64,000 nt of DNA from Parasphingorhabdus flavimaris (GCF_013371215.1 NZ_JABWMH010000003.1:62001-126000), one strand, 5' to 3'; counted from the stretch's first letter, positions 8,813 to 17,970 are shown. A program made the numbers and translations. The notes: generated by a model not told the origin, from the letters alone.

Positions 8813-9685
8813 GTGACCGAATATACGCAGATCCTTTACGACGTCGCCGACAATATCGCGACGATCACGCTCAACCGGCCGGAAAAGATGAACGCCTTTA
8901 CCGGCACGATGATGAAGGAAATGATCGACGCCTTCGACCGGATTGATGCCGACGATGATGTCCGCGCAGTGGTGGTCACCGGAGCCGGCGACCGCGCCTT
9001 TTGCGCCGGTGCCGATCTGACCCCCGAACATGGCGGCGGACCCTTTGCCAGCGCCGAACCGGTGAAAGATTATTCCGATCCGCGCGTGCGTGACGGTGGC
9101 GGGTTGCTGGTGCTGCGTATCTATCAGTGTCTGAAGCCGGTCATCGGCGCGATCAACGGTGTTGCTGTCGGGGTCGGTGCGACGATGCTGTTGCCGATGG
9201 ATATGCGGCTGTCCAGCGAGGGAGCGCGGTTCGGTTTTGTCTTTGCTCGTCGCGGCATCGCGCCGGACGGCGCAGCCAGCTGGTTCCTGCCCAATCTGGT
9301 CGGTCGGGCGCAGGCGCTGGAATGGTGCATGACCGGTCGAGTGTTCGACGCGCAGGAAGCGCTGGACGGCGATCTTGTGCGTTCGCTCCACGAGCCGGAG
9401 GATGTGCTGCCCGCCGCTTATGCGCTGGCGCGCGAGATTGTCGACAATACGGCGCCGGTATCGATCGCGGTAACCCGCCAGATGCTCTGGCAATTGCCGG
9501 CTGCCGCCCATCCGATGGAAGCGCATAAAGTCGACAGCCGGATCATCTATAATCGGGCGAAATCAGCCGATGCAAAAGAGGGTATTGCAAGCTTTCTCGA
9601 GAAGCGCAGTCCGGACTATCCGGACAAAGTGTCGAGTGACTTGCCAGACAGCTTCCCTTGGTGGGAAGAACCTGTCTATAAGTGA
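8813..9685 (+). CDS. Enoyl-CoA hydratase/isomerase family protein
   Basis: A crotonase-fold protein of 290 residues that hydrates or isomerises an enoyl-CoA. The CoA-binding and oxyanion-hole segments FCAGADL (about residues 63-69) and INGVAVGVGATM (about 110-121) are present, and the catalytic region has RRGIAPDGAASW, where the usual glutamate is replaced by Asp-Gly, seen in longer-chain or isomerase-like members. The GTG at 8813 is chosen because GGAG lies 6 bp upstream and homologues start at this point; ATG 8801 would destroy that ribosome site. It precedes a TetR gene by 34 bp. Confidence 0.87.
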   Translation: MTEYTQILYDVADNIATITLNRPEKMNAFTGTMMKEMIDAFDRIDADDDVRAVVVTGAGDRAFCAGADLTPEHGGGPFASAEPVKDYSDPRVRDGGGLLVLRIYQCLKPVIGAINGVAVGVGATMLLPMDMRLSSEGARFGFVFARRGIAPDGAASWFLPNLVGRAQALEWCMTGRVFDAQEALDGDLVRSLHEPEDVLPAAYALAREIVDNTAPVSIAVTRQMLWQLPAAAHPMEAHKVDSRIIYNRAKSADAKEGIASFLEKRSPDYPDKVSSDLPDSFPWWEEPVYK

Positions 9686-9719
9686 CAGAAATGTGAATTC
9701 GAATGGTTAGGGGAAGACT

Positions 9720-10349
9720 ATGGGCGTCGACAAATTGGCGGCAAAGGCGAATGAGGCGGGGGCCCGCGACAAGCTGATCGAAACGGCCAGCCAGATCATG
9801 CGGCAGGGCGATACGATCGATATCTCGTTCAGCGAACTATCGGTCCTGTCCGGCCTCAACAGTGCGCTGGTGAAATATTATTTCGGCAACAAGGATGGCC
9901 TGCTCGAGGCGATTCTCGAACGGGATATGGACAATATTCTGGTGCAGGTCGGTCTGTTGATCAAAAAGGACATGCCGCCGGAGGACAAGCTTCGCCATCA
10001 TATCGGCGCGGTGATCGATACCTATTATGAATTTCCCTATCTCAACCGGCTGACCATGCGCCTGATTCGCGAACTGCCGCCCGAAGGCGCGCGCAAGATT
10101 GCCGACAAATATCTCAAGCCGCTTTCCGAGGCCTACAAGACATTTGTAGGCGAAGGCATCAAGTCGGGCGTGTTTCGGGATGTCGATCCCGATCTCTTCT
10201 ATTCCGCCGTTACCGGCGCGGCCGACCGCTTCTTTACCGGCAAGCTGGTCTGGAAATATTGCTATGGCCGGGATGATTTCGACACAAGGATGCGCGACGC
10301 CTATCGCGAGCAGACCGTCGACCTGATCATGGCGGGAATTTTGAAATAA
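9720..10349 (+). CDS. TetR family transcriptional regulator
   Basis: A 209-residue regulator with an N-terminal helix-turn-helix (about 18-65; FSELSVLSGLNSALVKYYFGNKDGLLEAIL) and a C-terminal ligand domain rich in hydrophobic residues. The recognition helix ends in the usual K-Y-Y-F-G-N-K. It sits inside the catabolic block, 34 bp after the hydratase, and AGGGGAAG precedes the ATG. It is the best local candidate to bind the paired operator-like sites at 2123 and 6626 and to sense an acyl-CoA intermediate. That link is inferred from position only. Confidence 0.9.
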   Translation: MGVDKLAAKANEAGARDKLIETASQIMRQGDTIDISFSELSVLSGLNSALVKYYFGNKDGLLEAILERDMDNILVQVGLLIKKDMPPEDKLRHHIGAVIDTYYEFPYLNRLTMRLIRELPPEGARKIADKYLKPLSEAYKTFVGEGIKSGVFRDVDPDLFYSAVTGAADRFFTGKLVWKYCYGRDDFDTRMRDAYREQTVDLIMAGILK

Positions 10350-10375
10350 TCGGAAAAACGAAACGGGGAGTGCTT

Positions 10376-11353
10376 ATGAAAAGGTCTTTGGCAAGTCTGG
10401 GACTGGCTCTCGCCGCAACGGTTGCATCACCTGCTTTCGCTCATGGCAGCGCGCCAGCGGAACACGCGGCGCATGGGCCGGTGATGAGCGCCGATCAAAT
10501 CTATACGGCGTTCGGCTGGGACTTTGACAAGGCCGAGATCAAGACCGAGAAGGTGGCGGACGGCCTCTATGTCCTGTTCGGACTGGGCGGCAATATCGCG
10601 GTGTCGGTCGGCAAGGACGGCACGCTGATCGTCGATGACCAGTTCCCGCAGCTAATGCCCAAGATCAAGGCGGCGCTCAAGGACATCGGCAGCGACAAGG
10701 TTGATTTCGTGATCAACACCCACTGGCATTTCGACCATGCCGACGGCAATATCACGCTTGGCAAGGAGGGCAGCTGGATCGTCAGCCAGTCCAACAGCCG
10801 GGCGATGATGCTGGACGATCACATCGTCAATTTCGGTCCCTTTGCCGGCGAGCAGAAAGCCTATCCCGAACATGCGCTGTCCGACATCACCTTTGACCGG
10901 ACCATGCAGTTTCACATCAATGGTGAGACAATCGAACTGCTGCATGTCGGTCCGGCGCACACCAATGGCGATGCGGCGGTTATCTTTCGCGGCGTCAACG
11001 CGGTCCATCTCGGCGATGTGTTCAACAACGCCGGCTATCCGTTCATCGACGCCGACAATGGTGGTGACCTGGCCGGCATGATCGCTTTCTGCCAGGCAGT
11101 CCACGACGCGATCGACGATGATACGAAAGTCATCCCCGGCCACGGACCGGTGACAGACCGCGCGAAGCTTGCCCGTTATATCGAGGTGCTGACGATCATC
11201 CAGGGGCGGGTGCAGGCGCTGATTGACGATGGCAAAAGCCTCGAGGAAATCATGGCCGCCAAACCGACGGCGGACTTCGACGCCGAATTTCAGGCTAATG
11301 AAATGATGCTGCCCAGCTTCCTCAGCCGCGTTTACGCGAGTTTGACGCGCTAG
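10376..11353 (+). CDS. Exported metallo-beta-lactamase-fold hydrolase
   Basis: A 325-residue protein starting with a clear signal peptide (MKRSLASLGLALAATVASPAFA, cleavage near 22), so it acts in the periplasm. The metal-binding motif HxHxDH appears as T-H-W-H-F-D-H-A-D-G-N near 120, with a later PGHGP and H-V-G-P-A-H-T-N-G-D. The fold family includes lactamases, glyoxalase II and lactonases; the substrate is not readable and this one looks like a general hydrolase rather than an antibiotic enzyme. ATG 10376 is preferred over the in-frame GTG at 10370 because GGGGAG is 5 bp upstream of it. Confidence 0.85.
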   Translation: MKRSLASLGLALAATVASPAFAHGSAPAEHAAHGPVMSADQIYTAFGWDFDKAEIKTEKVADGLYVLFGLGGNIAVSVGKDGTLIVDDQFPQLMPKIKAALKDIGSDKVDFVINTHWHFDHADGNITLGKEGSWIVSQSNSRAMMLDDHIVNFGPFAGEQKAYPEHALSDITFDRTMQFHINGETIELLHVGPAHTNGDAAVIFRGVNAVHLGDVFNNAGYPFIDADNGGDLAGMIAFCQAVHDAIDDDTKVIPGHGPVTDRAKLARYIEVLTIIQGRVQALIDDGKSLEEIMAAKPTADFDAEFQANEMMLPSFLSRVYASLTR

Positions 11354-11362
11354 TAGCGGCCT

Positions 11363-12253
11363 CTACTCCGCCGCTTCGCCTTCCGGTTCGAGCTTGTCCT
11401 GGGTGCGCAGTTCGAAATCGCTGGCATCATGGCGTTCGCGCAGCTGGCCTTCGAGATCACCCCAGGCGCGGTTGACCATCTTTCCGCGCTGCACCGCAGG
11501 ACGCTCGCCGATCATGTCTGTCCAGCGGTTCATATTCTTGTAGGATGCGGTGTCGAGAAATTCGGATGCTTCATAGACGATATTCTTGACCAGCGCGCCA
11601 TACCAGGGCCAGATAGCCATATCGGCGATGCTATATTCGTCGCCCGCCATATATTCATTGTCCGCAAGATGGCGGTCGAGCACGTCGAGCTGGCGTTTCA
11701 CCTCCATCGCGAAGCGGTCGATGCAATATTCGATCTTCACCGGCGCATAAGCATAGAAATGGCCAAAGCCGCCGCCGAGATAAGGCGCGCTGCCCATTTG
11801 CCAGAACAGCCAGTTCAGCGCTTCGGTGCGCTTGTTGTGATCGCTGGGGAGGAATGCACCGAATTTCTCGGCGAGATAAAGCAGCATCGAGCCGGATTCG
11901 AACAGGCGGGTCGGTGTCTCGGTGCTGTGATCCATCAGCGCCGGAATCTTGCTGTTCGGGTTGATGTCGACAAAGCCGCTGCCGAATTGGTCGCCTTCGC
12001 CGATATTGATGAAATAGGCGTCATATTCGGCGCCCTTGTGCCCGAGCGCAAGCAACTCCTCGAGCATCACGGTGACCTTCACGCCATTGGGCGTTGCCAT
12101 TGAATAGAGCTGGAACGGATGCTTGCCGACCGGCAGTTCGACTTCCTTGGTCGGGCCGGCGATCGGGCGATTGATATTGGCAAAGCGGCCGCCATTGGCC
12201 TTGTCCCATTTCCAGACTTTCGGGGGCGTGTAATCGGGCAGATTGTCGGTCAT
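11363..12253 (-). CDS. yghU: Glutathione S-transferase family protein, YghU-like
   Basis: A 296-residue GST-fold protein of the Nu class. The N-terminal extension KVWKWDKANGGRFANINRPIAG is characteristic of YghU disulfide-bond oxidoreductases, followed by a thioredoxin-like domain and the S-K-I-P-A-L motif, and a helical C-terminal domain with YSIADMAIWPWYG. YghU binds two glutathiones and reduces disulfides. ATG at 12253 is chosen because the family N-terminus starts there. It is convergent with the metallo-hydrolase gene, 9 bp apart, and may be unrelated to the catabolic block. Confidence 0.9.
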   Translation of the reverse strand: MTDNLPDYTPPKVWKWDKANGGRFANINRPIAGPTKEVELPVGKHPFQLYSMATPNGVKVTVMLEELLALGHKGAEYDAYFINIGEGDQFGSGFVDINPNSKIPALMDHSTETPTRLFESGSMLLYLAEKFGAFLPSDHNKRTEALNWLFWQMGSAPYLGGGFGHFYAYAPVKIEYCIDRFAMEVKRQLDVLDRHLADNEYMAGDEYSIADMAIWPWYGALVKNIVYEASEFLDTASYKNMNRWTDMIGERPAVQRGKMVNRAWGDLEGQLRERHDASDFELRTQDKLEPEGEAAE

Positions 12254-12368
12254 GGGATCATTCCTTTTTGGATTGGCCGTTGTTGCTATGGGCAAGCGAT
12301 AGCATCGGTAAGCGCACTGATCACGCAAGATTTTCTGCGTCCGCTCCAAGCGGATTTATGACCGCGGC

Positions 12369-12683
12369 TTAATTGCGCGGCGGAATGCTGTGCACCATGG
12401 TGATAAATTGCAGCGTCGTCCCGGCGCGGCGATGTTCGGACAGGGCCTGGTAATCGGGATCATTATACCAAGCGGTGGCCGCTGCCTCGTGCGGGAAGCG
12501 GAACATCACGACGCGGCCTTGCGGCGGGGCCGCGCCTTCAAAGGTGATGCTGCCGTCATCATAGGTGATGAACTCCCCGCCATGCCGTTTCAGGATCGGG
12601 AAAAATCCCTTTTCATATTCCCGATATTTCGCCGCGTCCTGCACGGTGAAATTGGCTACGACATGGACGGGTTGTTCGGTCAT
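12369..12683 (-). CDS. DUF1330 family protein
   Basis: A 104-residue cytoplasmic protein with the ferredoxin-like pattern of DUF1330: H-V-V-A-N-F-T-V-Q-D near the start, K-R-H-G-G-E-F-I-T-Y-D-D in the middle and F-R-F-P-H-E-A-A-A-T-A-W-Y-N-D-P-D-Y-Q near 70-88. No function is established for most members. It follows the acyl-CoA dehydrogenase gene by 11 bp on the same strand, so it is probably the last gene of the CaiB-dehydrogenase operon. Confidence 0.82.
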   Translation of the reverse strand: MTEQPVHVVANFTVQDAAKYREYEKGFFPILKRHGGEFITYDDGSITFEGAAPPQGRVVMFRFPHEAAATAWYNDPDYQALSEHRRAGTTLQFITMVHSIPPRN

Positions 12684-12694
12684 ATTTCTGCTTC

Positions 12695-13891
12695 CTAGTT
12701 CATTTCCGCGAAGGTCTTGTCCTTGTCGACCCGCACATCCTGCGGCAGTCCCAAGACCCGTTCGGCGATTATATTTTTCAGGATTTCATCGGTACCGCCG
12801 GCGATCCTGAGGCCCGGTGCCCACATGAAGCTTTCCTGGAAAATCGCGTCCGAGGGCACTTCGTCCTTGTCGGCAATGATGCCGAAATGGTCCTGCATTT
12901 CGATCGCGCTGTTGCAGATATCCTGCAGATGGTTGGCGTTGATGATCTTGCCGATGGCATTTTCCGGACCGGGTGTTTCGCCGCGAGACAAGGCGGTCTG
13001 GGTGCGGAACTTGGTCAGTTTGTAGCCCTGCGCCGCGACATACCAGTCGGCCAGCTTGGCACGGAATGCCTGGTCGGACATGGTGCCGGCGGACCGCGCA
13101 TAATCCATGATTTCCTTCCAGTCGGGACCCGGAGAGCCGCCGACCGCCAGCCGTTCGTTCATCAGGGTGACGAGCGCGACTTTCCAGCCCATGCCCGGTT
13201 CGCCGAGCCGGTCGCTGTCCGGAATGCGGACGTCGCTGAAATAGACTTCGTTAAATTCCTTGCCGCCGGAGGCCTGGTGGATCGGCCGGACATCGACGCC
13301 CTTCTGCTTCATGTCGACGATGAACATGGTCAGTCCCTTGTGCTTGGGCACATTGGGGTCGGTACGGACCAGAAGGATACCATAATCGGAATAATGTGCC
13401 CCGGAAGTCCACACTTTCTGGCCATTTATGACCCATTCGTCCCCATCCTTGACCGCTTTTGTCTTGAGACCGGCAACATCCGACCCGGCTGCCGGTTCGG
13501 AGAAGAGCTGGCACCAGATTTCCTCGCCCATCAGCGCTTTCTGGACATAGCGTTTCTTGTGCTCGTCCGATCCAAAGGCAATCACGGTTGGCACGCACAT
13601 GCCGAGACCGATGGCAAAGGGGCCGGTCGGCGCGTCAAATTTGGCCTCTTCCTGTCCCCAGATGACCTGCTGCATCACGGTGCCGCCGCGGCCGCCCATT
13701 TCCTTGGGCCAGGTGATCTGCGCAAAGCCGCCTTGCGCCTTGGTCTTCTGCCACGCCTTGGCGCGCTCAAGAAAATCCTCGCGGCCACCGGAGCGCAGGG
13801 CGCCCGGCGTCTTGGGCTTGAGATGCTGCGACAGAAAGGCATGGGCCTCGGCGCGAAATTCTGCTTCTTCTGCTGTGTCGTTGAAATCCAT
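12695..13891 (-). CDS. Acyl-CoA dehydrogenase, long-chain/FadE26-like subunit
   Basis: A 398-residue FAD-dependent acyl-CoA dehydrogenase. It has the FAD-binding W-C-Q-L-F-S-E-P-A-A-G-S-D segment and the C-terminal A-G-G-T-D-E-I-L-K-N-I-I-A-E-R-V-L-G. At the position of the MCAD catalytic glutamate (Y-E-G-T) it reads A-G-G-T, as in the FadE26/ChsE type where the base lies elsewhere. A second, quite different acyl-CoA dehydrogenase lies just upstream, and such pairs form alpha2beta2 heterotetramers in steroid and terpenoid side-chain oxidation. It is in an operon reading CaiB, dehydrogenase, dehydrogenase, DUF1330. Confidence 0.92.
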   Translation of the reverse strand: MDFNDTAEEAEFRAEAHAFLSQHLKPKTPGALRSGGREDFLERAKAWQKTKAQGGFAQITWPKEMGGRGGTVMQQVIWGQEEAKFDAPTGPFAIGLGMCVPTVIAFGSDEHKKRYVQKALMGEEIWCQLFSEPAAGSDVAGLKTKAVKDGDEWVINGQKVWTSGAHYSDYGILLVRTDPNVPKHKGLTMFIVDMKQKGVDVRPIHQASGGKEFNEVYFSDVRIPDSDRLGEPGMGWKVALVTLMNERLAVGGSPGPDWKEIMDYARSAGTMSDQAFRAKLADWYVAAQGYKLTKFRTQTALSRGETPGPENAIGKIINANHLQDICNSAIEMQDHFGIIADKDEVPSDAIFQESFMWAPGLRIAGGTDEILKNIIAERVLGLPQDVRVDKDKTFAEMN

Positions 13892-13928
13892 AGTCTATTC
13901 CTTTGCTCTTTTGACCCACGCACCAACG

Positions 13929-13996
13929 CCCGTTCGTGCTGAGCTTGTCGAAGTACGAGTGCGCACGTCAGGCTGTCCAGGCTCAGGTCGAACGGC
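13929..13996. repeat. Imperfect CGTTCG-type palindromic repeat
   Basis: The gap between the two acyl-CoA dehydrogenase genes contains CCCGTTCGTGCTGAGC, TTGTCGAAG and, at the other end, GCTCAGGTCGAACGG, which are degenerate copies of the CGTTCGTGTCGAG inverted repeat found also at 23462 and 31152. The arms are imperfect, so this copy is eroded. Confidence 0.6.
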
Positions 13997-14012
13997 ACTC
14001 ATGGCTAGAAAT

Positions 14013-15125
14013 TCAATCATTTTTTGCTTCGAGCGCGCTGACCAATTTCTCTTTCCAGACCGCCGGGCTACCCGCCTGCACGGCCAGCAATTTGGCGCGG
14101 CGGTAGAAGAGGTGGCAATCCACTTCCCAGGTGAAGCCCATGCCGCCGTGGGTCTGGATATTCTCTTTCGAGGCGAACCAGTAAGCTTCCGATGCCGCGA
14201 CCCGCGCTGCGGCGGCCGCTTCGGGCAGTTCCGCGGCATTGCTCGATAGCGCCCAGGCACCATAATAAGCATTGGAACGGGCGACCTCGTTCTTGACATA
14301 CATGTCCGCTAGCTTGTGCTTGATCGCCTGGTTGCCGCCGATGGCGCGACCGAAAGCGACGCGTTCCTTGGCATATTCATTGGCCATTTCGAGACAGCGC
14401 GAGGCGCCGCCCAATTGTTCGAAGGCGAGCAGAACCGCCGCCCGGTCGTTGATCTGGTCGAGCAGGGCCATGCCGTTGCCGGATTCACCGAGCAGTTCTG
14501 CCGCTGCGCCATCGAAGCTGATCGTTGCATGGCTGCGGGTCGGCTCGAGCGTCTTGATCGGTTCCCGCGATACGCCGCTCTGATTCAGATCGACGATGAC
14601 GAGGCTTTCGCCGCTGCCGTCTTTTACCAGCACCACCGCATGGGTGGCGATATCGCCGTCGGTCACCGGGATCTTCTTGCCCGATATCGTGCCTCCGCCC
14701 AGCCGGGTGGCGACATTGCCGGCCTTGATCTCGCCCGGTCCTTCGCTGATCGCGATACAGCCGATCAGGCTGCCGTCGGCGACCTTGGGCAGCAGTTCCA
14801 GCTTCTGTTCTTCGCTACCCGCCAGCTTCAGCGCTTCGGCGAAGAAAAAGGCCGATGATCCGAATGGCACGGGCGCGAGAACGCGGCCCAGTTCTTCGGC
14901 AATCACGCAAAGCTCGAGCATGCCGAGGCCAAGCCCGCCATATTCTTCGGGAATGGCGGCGCCGAGCCAGCCCATTCCCACAATCTTTTTCCACACGCCG
15001 TCATTGTGGCTCATATTTTCATCATCGAGCACGGCTCGGACATGGGCGCTGGTGCATTGTGCCTCGAGAAACTTGCGTGCTTCGTCGCGGAGAAACTTCT
15101 GATCGTCAGAGAAATCAAAATTCAT
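14013..15125 (-). CDS. Acyl-CoA dehydrogenase, FadE28-like subunit
   Basis: A 370-residue acyl-CoA dehydrogenase-fold protein starting MNFDFSDDQKFLRDEARKF. It shows A-I-P-E-E-Y-G-G-L-G-L-G, F-E-Q-L-G-G-A-S-R-C-L-E-M and, near the C-terminus, I-Q-T-H-G-G-M-G-F-T-W-E. These are features of the small-subunit type that pairs with FadE26/FadE29-like partners. The partner is probably the product of the next gene downstream (12695-13891). The two genes are 121 bp apart with a palindromic repeat in the gap. Confidence 0.9.
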   Translation of the reverse strand: MNFDFSDDQKFLRDEARKFLEAQCTSAHVRAVLDDENMSHNDGVWKKIVGMGWLGAAIPEEYGGLGLGMLELCVIAEELGRVLAPVPFGSSAFFFAEALKLAGSEEQKLELLPKVADGSLIGCIAISEGPGEIKAGNVATRLGGGTISGKKIPVTDGDIATHAVVLVKDGSGESLVIVDLNQSGVSREPIKTLEPTRSHATISFDGAAAELLGESGNGMALLDQINDRAAVLLAFEQLGGASRCLEMANEYAKERVAFGRAIGGNQAIKHKLADMYVKNEVARSNAYYGAWALSSNAAELPEAAAAARVAASEAYWFASKENIQTHGGMGFTWEVDCHLFYRRAKLLAVQAGSPAVWKEKLVSALEAKND

Positions 15126-15154
15126 GGTTCAAACCTCGTCCTGTTTTATCATTA

Positions 15155-16366
15155 TCATTCGTCGTTGGCGGGCATGCCGAGGGCACCCCGTATTTCGTCA
15201 TTGTCCGCGCCGAGTGTCGGCGGGTCGGCATAGATATTGGCCGGGCTGGCAGAATAATGGACCGGATGTTTGATCGTCCGGTATTTGCCGATCTTCGGTC
15301 CCTCGCGTTCCTGCCAGAAACCGACCTGCTGGAGATGCGGATCGTCGAGGACATCGGCGATCTTGTTATAGCGCATGGCCGGGATATTATGCTCGTCGAG
15401 CAAGGGCAGCCACTCGTCGGTTGTCTTGGTGGCGGCGATTTCCTCGATCAGCGCATAGAGCGCGGTGATGTTCTTGGTGCGCTCGGTATAGGTTGCAAAG
15501 CGCGGTTCCTGAAACACGCCGGGCTTGCCGCCAAGCTCGAAGAATTTCTCCCATTGCGCGTCGCTATAGGGGACCAGGCCGATATAGCCGTCCTTGGTCG
15601 GATAGGGTTTGCGATTGGGGTTAATCGACCTTGTATAGGCCATCTTGCCGTTGCCCGGGATGAAGGTCTCTCCCCACAGATTTTCGACCATGTTGAACCA
15701 GGTAAAGGCTTCGAACATCGGCACCTGGACAAATTGCCCCTCGCCGGTCTTTTCCTTGTGATACATGGCCGCGAGCGTGGCGTTGACCGCGAACAGACCG
15801 ATGGTCTTGTCGGCGACCAGCGACGGCATGTAGAGCGGGCGCCCGCTGTCGCCGCGCATTTCGAACAGGCTGGCAAAGCCGGAGGCGCACTGGATCAGGT
15901 CGTCATAGGCCTGGCGCTTTTCATATTCGCCGCCCTGGCCAAAACCGGCGCAGTGGACATAGACGATGCCCGGATTGATCGCCTTGACGCTTTCATAGTC
16001 GAGCCCGAGACGCGCCATGCCGGCGAGCCGCACATTGTGAAAGAAAACGTCGGCATGTTTGAGAAGTTCGAGGATGACCGCCTTGTCGTCATCATCCTTG
16101 CCGTTGAGCGTTACCGATTTCTTGTTGCGGTTGAGCGAGGAAAAGATCGGGCCGAGATCGCCGGTCGGACTGTCGCCGGCATGGCGCATCATGTCGCCGG
16201 CGAATTTGCCCTCGCCATTTTCCACCTTGATGACGTCTGCGCCCATGTCGGCAAAATTGACGGTCGCGAAAGGGCCAAGCACAACGGTCGACATATCGAC
16301 GATCTTCAGCCCCTTGAGCGGACCGGTCGGTTCGGTATCCCATTGCAGCTCTGGCCATCCGCTCAT
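15155..16366 (-). CDS. CaiB/BaiF family CoA transferase
   Basis: A 403-residue class III CoA transferase that moves CoA between acids. It shows the N-terminal GPLKGLKIVDMS-T-V-V-L-G-P, the A-D-M-G-A-D-V-I-K-V-E nucleotide-loop, the S-V-T-L-N segment and the G-R-P-L-Y-M-P-S-L-V-A-D-K region around the catalytic aspartate. It heads the minus-strand operon with the two acyl-CoA dehydrogenases and is divergent from the SCP2-like thiolase. Some relatives act as alpha-methylacyl-CoA racemases, which would fit branched side chains; sequence alone does not decide between the two. Confidence 0.88.
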   Translation of the reverse strand: MSGWPELQWDTEPTGPLKGLKIVDMSTVVLGPFATVNFADMGADVIKVENGEGKFAGDMMRHAGDSPTGDLGPIFSSLNRNKKSVTLNGKDDDDKAVILELLKHADVFFHNVRLAGMARLGLDYESVKAINPGIVYVHCAGFGQGGEYEKRQAYDDLIQCASGFASLFEMRGDSGRPLYMPSLVADKTIGLFAVNATLAAMYHKEKTGEGQFVQVPMFEAFTWFNMVENLWGETFIPGNGKMAYTRSINPNRKPYPTKDGYIGLVPYSDAQWEKFFELGGKPGVFQEPRFATYTERTKNITALYALIEEIAATKTTDEWLPLLDEHNIPAMRYNKIADVLDDPHLQQVGFWQEREGPKIGKYRTIKHPVHYSASPANIYADPPTLGADNDEIRGALGMPANDE

Positions 16367-16410
16367 TCGATCGTCCCCAATTTATTTAGGTGCATTGATT
16401 CCCCCGTCTG

Positions 16411-16439
16411 TTATCATGTTTAATCGATTGATGAACTGT
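16411..16439. promoter_or_regulatory. Possible operator C in the CaiB/thiolase divergent promoter
   Basis: The 92-bp divergent gap contains GTTTAATCGATTGATGAAC followed by TGTTT. It shares CAT-GTTTAATCGA and CGATTGAT with operator-like site A, but the half-sites are arranged differently. It may be a diverged member of the same operator set. Confidence 0.3.
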
Positions 16440-16458
16440 TTATTTTTGGGGATTTTAT

Positions 16459-17970
16459 ATGGCTTTGGCAGATCCGAAGGCTCCGGTGTTGGTTGGTGTG
16501 GGGGAAGCGAGCGGCGGATCTCTGGGGCTGGAATGGCCCTCGACGGTTGATCTGGCGGCGGCTGCGGTCAAGGCGGCGCTGGATGACAGCGGCGCGGCAG
16601 AAAAGCTGGCAGCGTCGATCGATTGCCTGCTGTCGATTCGCCTGTTCCACGATAGCGGCTTGCCACATGAATTTGGTTCGCCGGAAAATCATCCCGAAGC
16701 GGTCGCCGCGGCTTCGGGCCTGAATCCCGAAACGCTTTTATATGGCGATGTCGGGGGCCAGAGCCCCCAGAAACATCTCAACAAGTTGGCGGCCCAGGTG
16801 CACAGCGGCGAATATAAGGCGGTGATGCTCTCCAGCGCTGAGAATATGGGAACCGTCAAGCGGGCGCGGCGGAGCGGTCACAAGCTTGACTGGAACCAGC
16901 CTGCGACCCGCGAGATGACCGATCTGATCACCAGCGAAGACAAGATGCTGACCGCATATGAATGGCGACAGGGGATCATCAGCATGCCGATGGCCTACGG
17001 CATCGTCGAGAACGCCCGGCGCGCCCGGCTGGGCATGAACCGTGTCAGCTACGCCAAGGAGATGGCCGAATTGTGGGAAGCCTTTGCTGGCGTATCTCTG
17101 ACCCGCGACCATGCGCAATTCGCGCGCGACTGGACCGCAGAGGAATTGCTCGCCGATGATCACGGCAATTACCGGCTCAACGATCCCTATCGCCGCTGGA
17201 TGGTGGCGCAGGATGCGGTCGAGCTGGGCGCGGCGGTCATCCTGACCACGGCGGGGTATGCCGCGGAACTGGGCATATCCGAAGACAAGATGATCTATCT
17301 GCACAGCGGCGCCGACGCGAGCGTGCCGCTGATGAGCCATCAGGACGACTTGTCGGTTTCGCCGGCGATGCAGGTCGCCTTTCCCAAGGCGCTGGAACTG
17401 GCGGAAGTGGAAGCCGCCGATCTCGGTCCGATGGATATCTACAGCTGTTTCCCGGTAGCGGTCTCGCTGGCGATGGACGCGCTGGGTTCGCCGGACCGCT
17501 CGCTGGCGTCCTATACGCTGACCGGCGGACTGAGCTTCTTTGGCGGGCCGGGCAACAGCTACAGCGCCCACGGGATGGTCGCTCTGGTCCAGGCGTTGCG
17601 CAAGGATGGCAGCAAGCCGGGCATGATCTCGGCCAATGGCGGGGTGATCAACAAGGAATCGGTGGGTATCTACGCAGCCCAGCCTGTTGCTGGCGGCTGG
17701 ACCCCCGCCCGGATTGCAGAGCCGGTGCGCATCCCGAAGCCGGACCATGTCAAGGAAGAGCATTATTTCAACGGCAAGGCGGTGATCAGAAGCTATGTCA
17801 TGCCTTATGGCAAGGCGAGCCGCGGCGCGGCGAGCCTGTGGCTGGAAGACGAGCAGGGATTGCCCGCAATCGGTGTCCTGCCCGATGCGCCGGAAGATAC
17901 CGACCTGATCGGTCTTTCCGTCGATGTCACCGCCGCCGATGATCGCAATATCGCGAAGCTCAGCGAATAG
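16459..17970 (+). CDS. SCP2-type thiolase / acetyl-CoA acetyltransferase-like protein
   Basis: A 503-residue thiolase-superfamily protein of the lipid-transfer (SCP2/Ltp2-like) type. Seen are PVLVGVGEASGG at the start, the Q-S-P-Q-K-H-L-N region and G-G-L-S-F-F-G-G-P-G-N-S-Y-S-A-H-G, which corresponds to the glycine-histidine loop. The canonical thiolase C-x-S-x nucleophile segment is not evident; the equivalent segment reads DVGGQSPQK, as in relatives that perform retro-aldol side-chain cleavage. An OB-like C-terminal extension (about 400-503) fits the longer family form. It is divergent from the CaiB gene. Confidence 0.8.
   Translation: MALADPKAPVLVGVGEASGGSLGLEWPSTVDLAAAAVKAALDDSGAAEKLAASIDCLLSIRLFHDSGLPHEFGSPENHPEAVAAASGLNPETLLYGDVGGQSPQKHLNKLAAQVHSGEYKAVMLSSAENMGTVKRARRSGHKLDWNQPATREMTDLITSEDKMLTAYEWRQGIISMPMAYGIVENARRARLGMNRVSYAKEMAELWEAFAGVSLTRDHAQFARDWTAEELLADDHGNYRLNDPYRRWMVAQDAVELGAAVILTTAGYAAELGISEDKMIYLHSGADASVPLMSHQDDLSVSPAMQVAFPKALELAEVEAADLGPMDIYSCFPVAVSLAMDALGSPDRSLASYTLTGGLSFFGGPGNSYSAHGMVALVQALRKDGSKPGMISANGGVINKESVGIYAAQPVAGGWTPARIAEPVRIPKPDHVKEEHYFNGKAVIRSYVMPYGKASRGAASLWLEDEQGLPAIGVLPDAPEDTDLIGLSVDVTAADDRNIAKLSE

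Noticed and set aside
14855-16423. Long open frame of about 520 codons on the plus strand
   Set aside because: It lies antisense to the second acyl-CoA dehydrogenase and CaiB genes, whose products match families well. High-GC codon bias creates such shadows.
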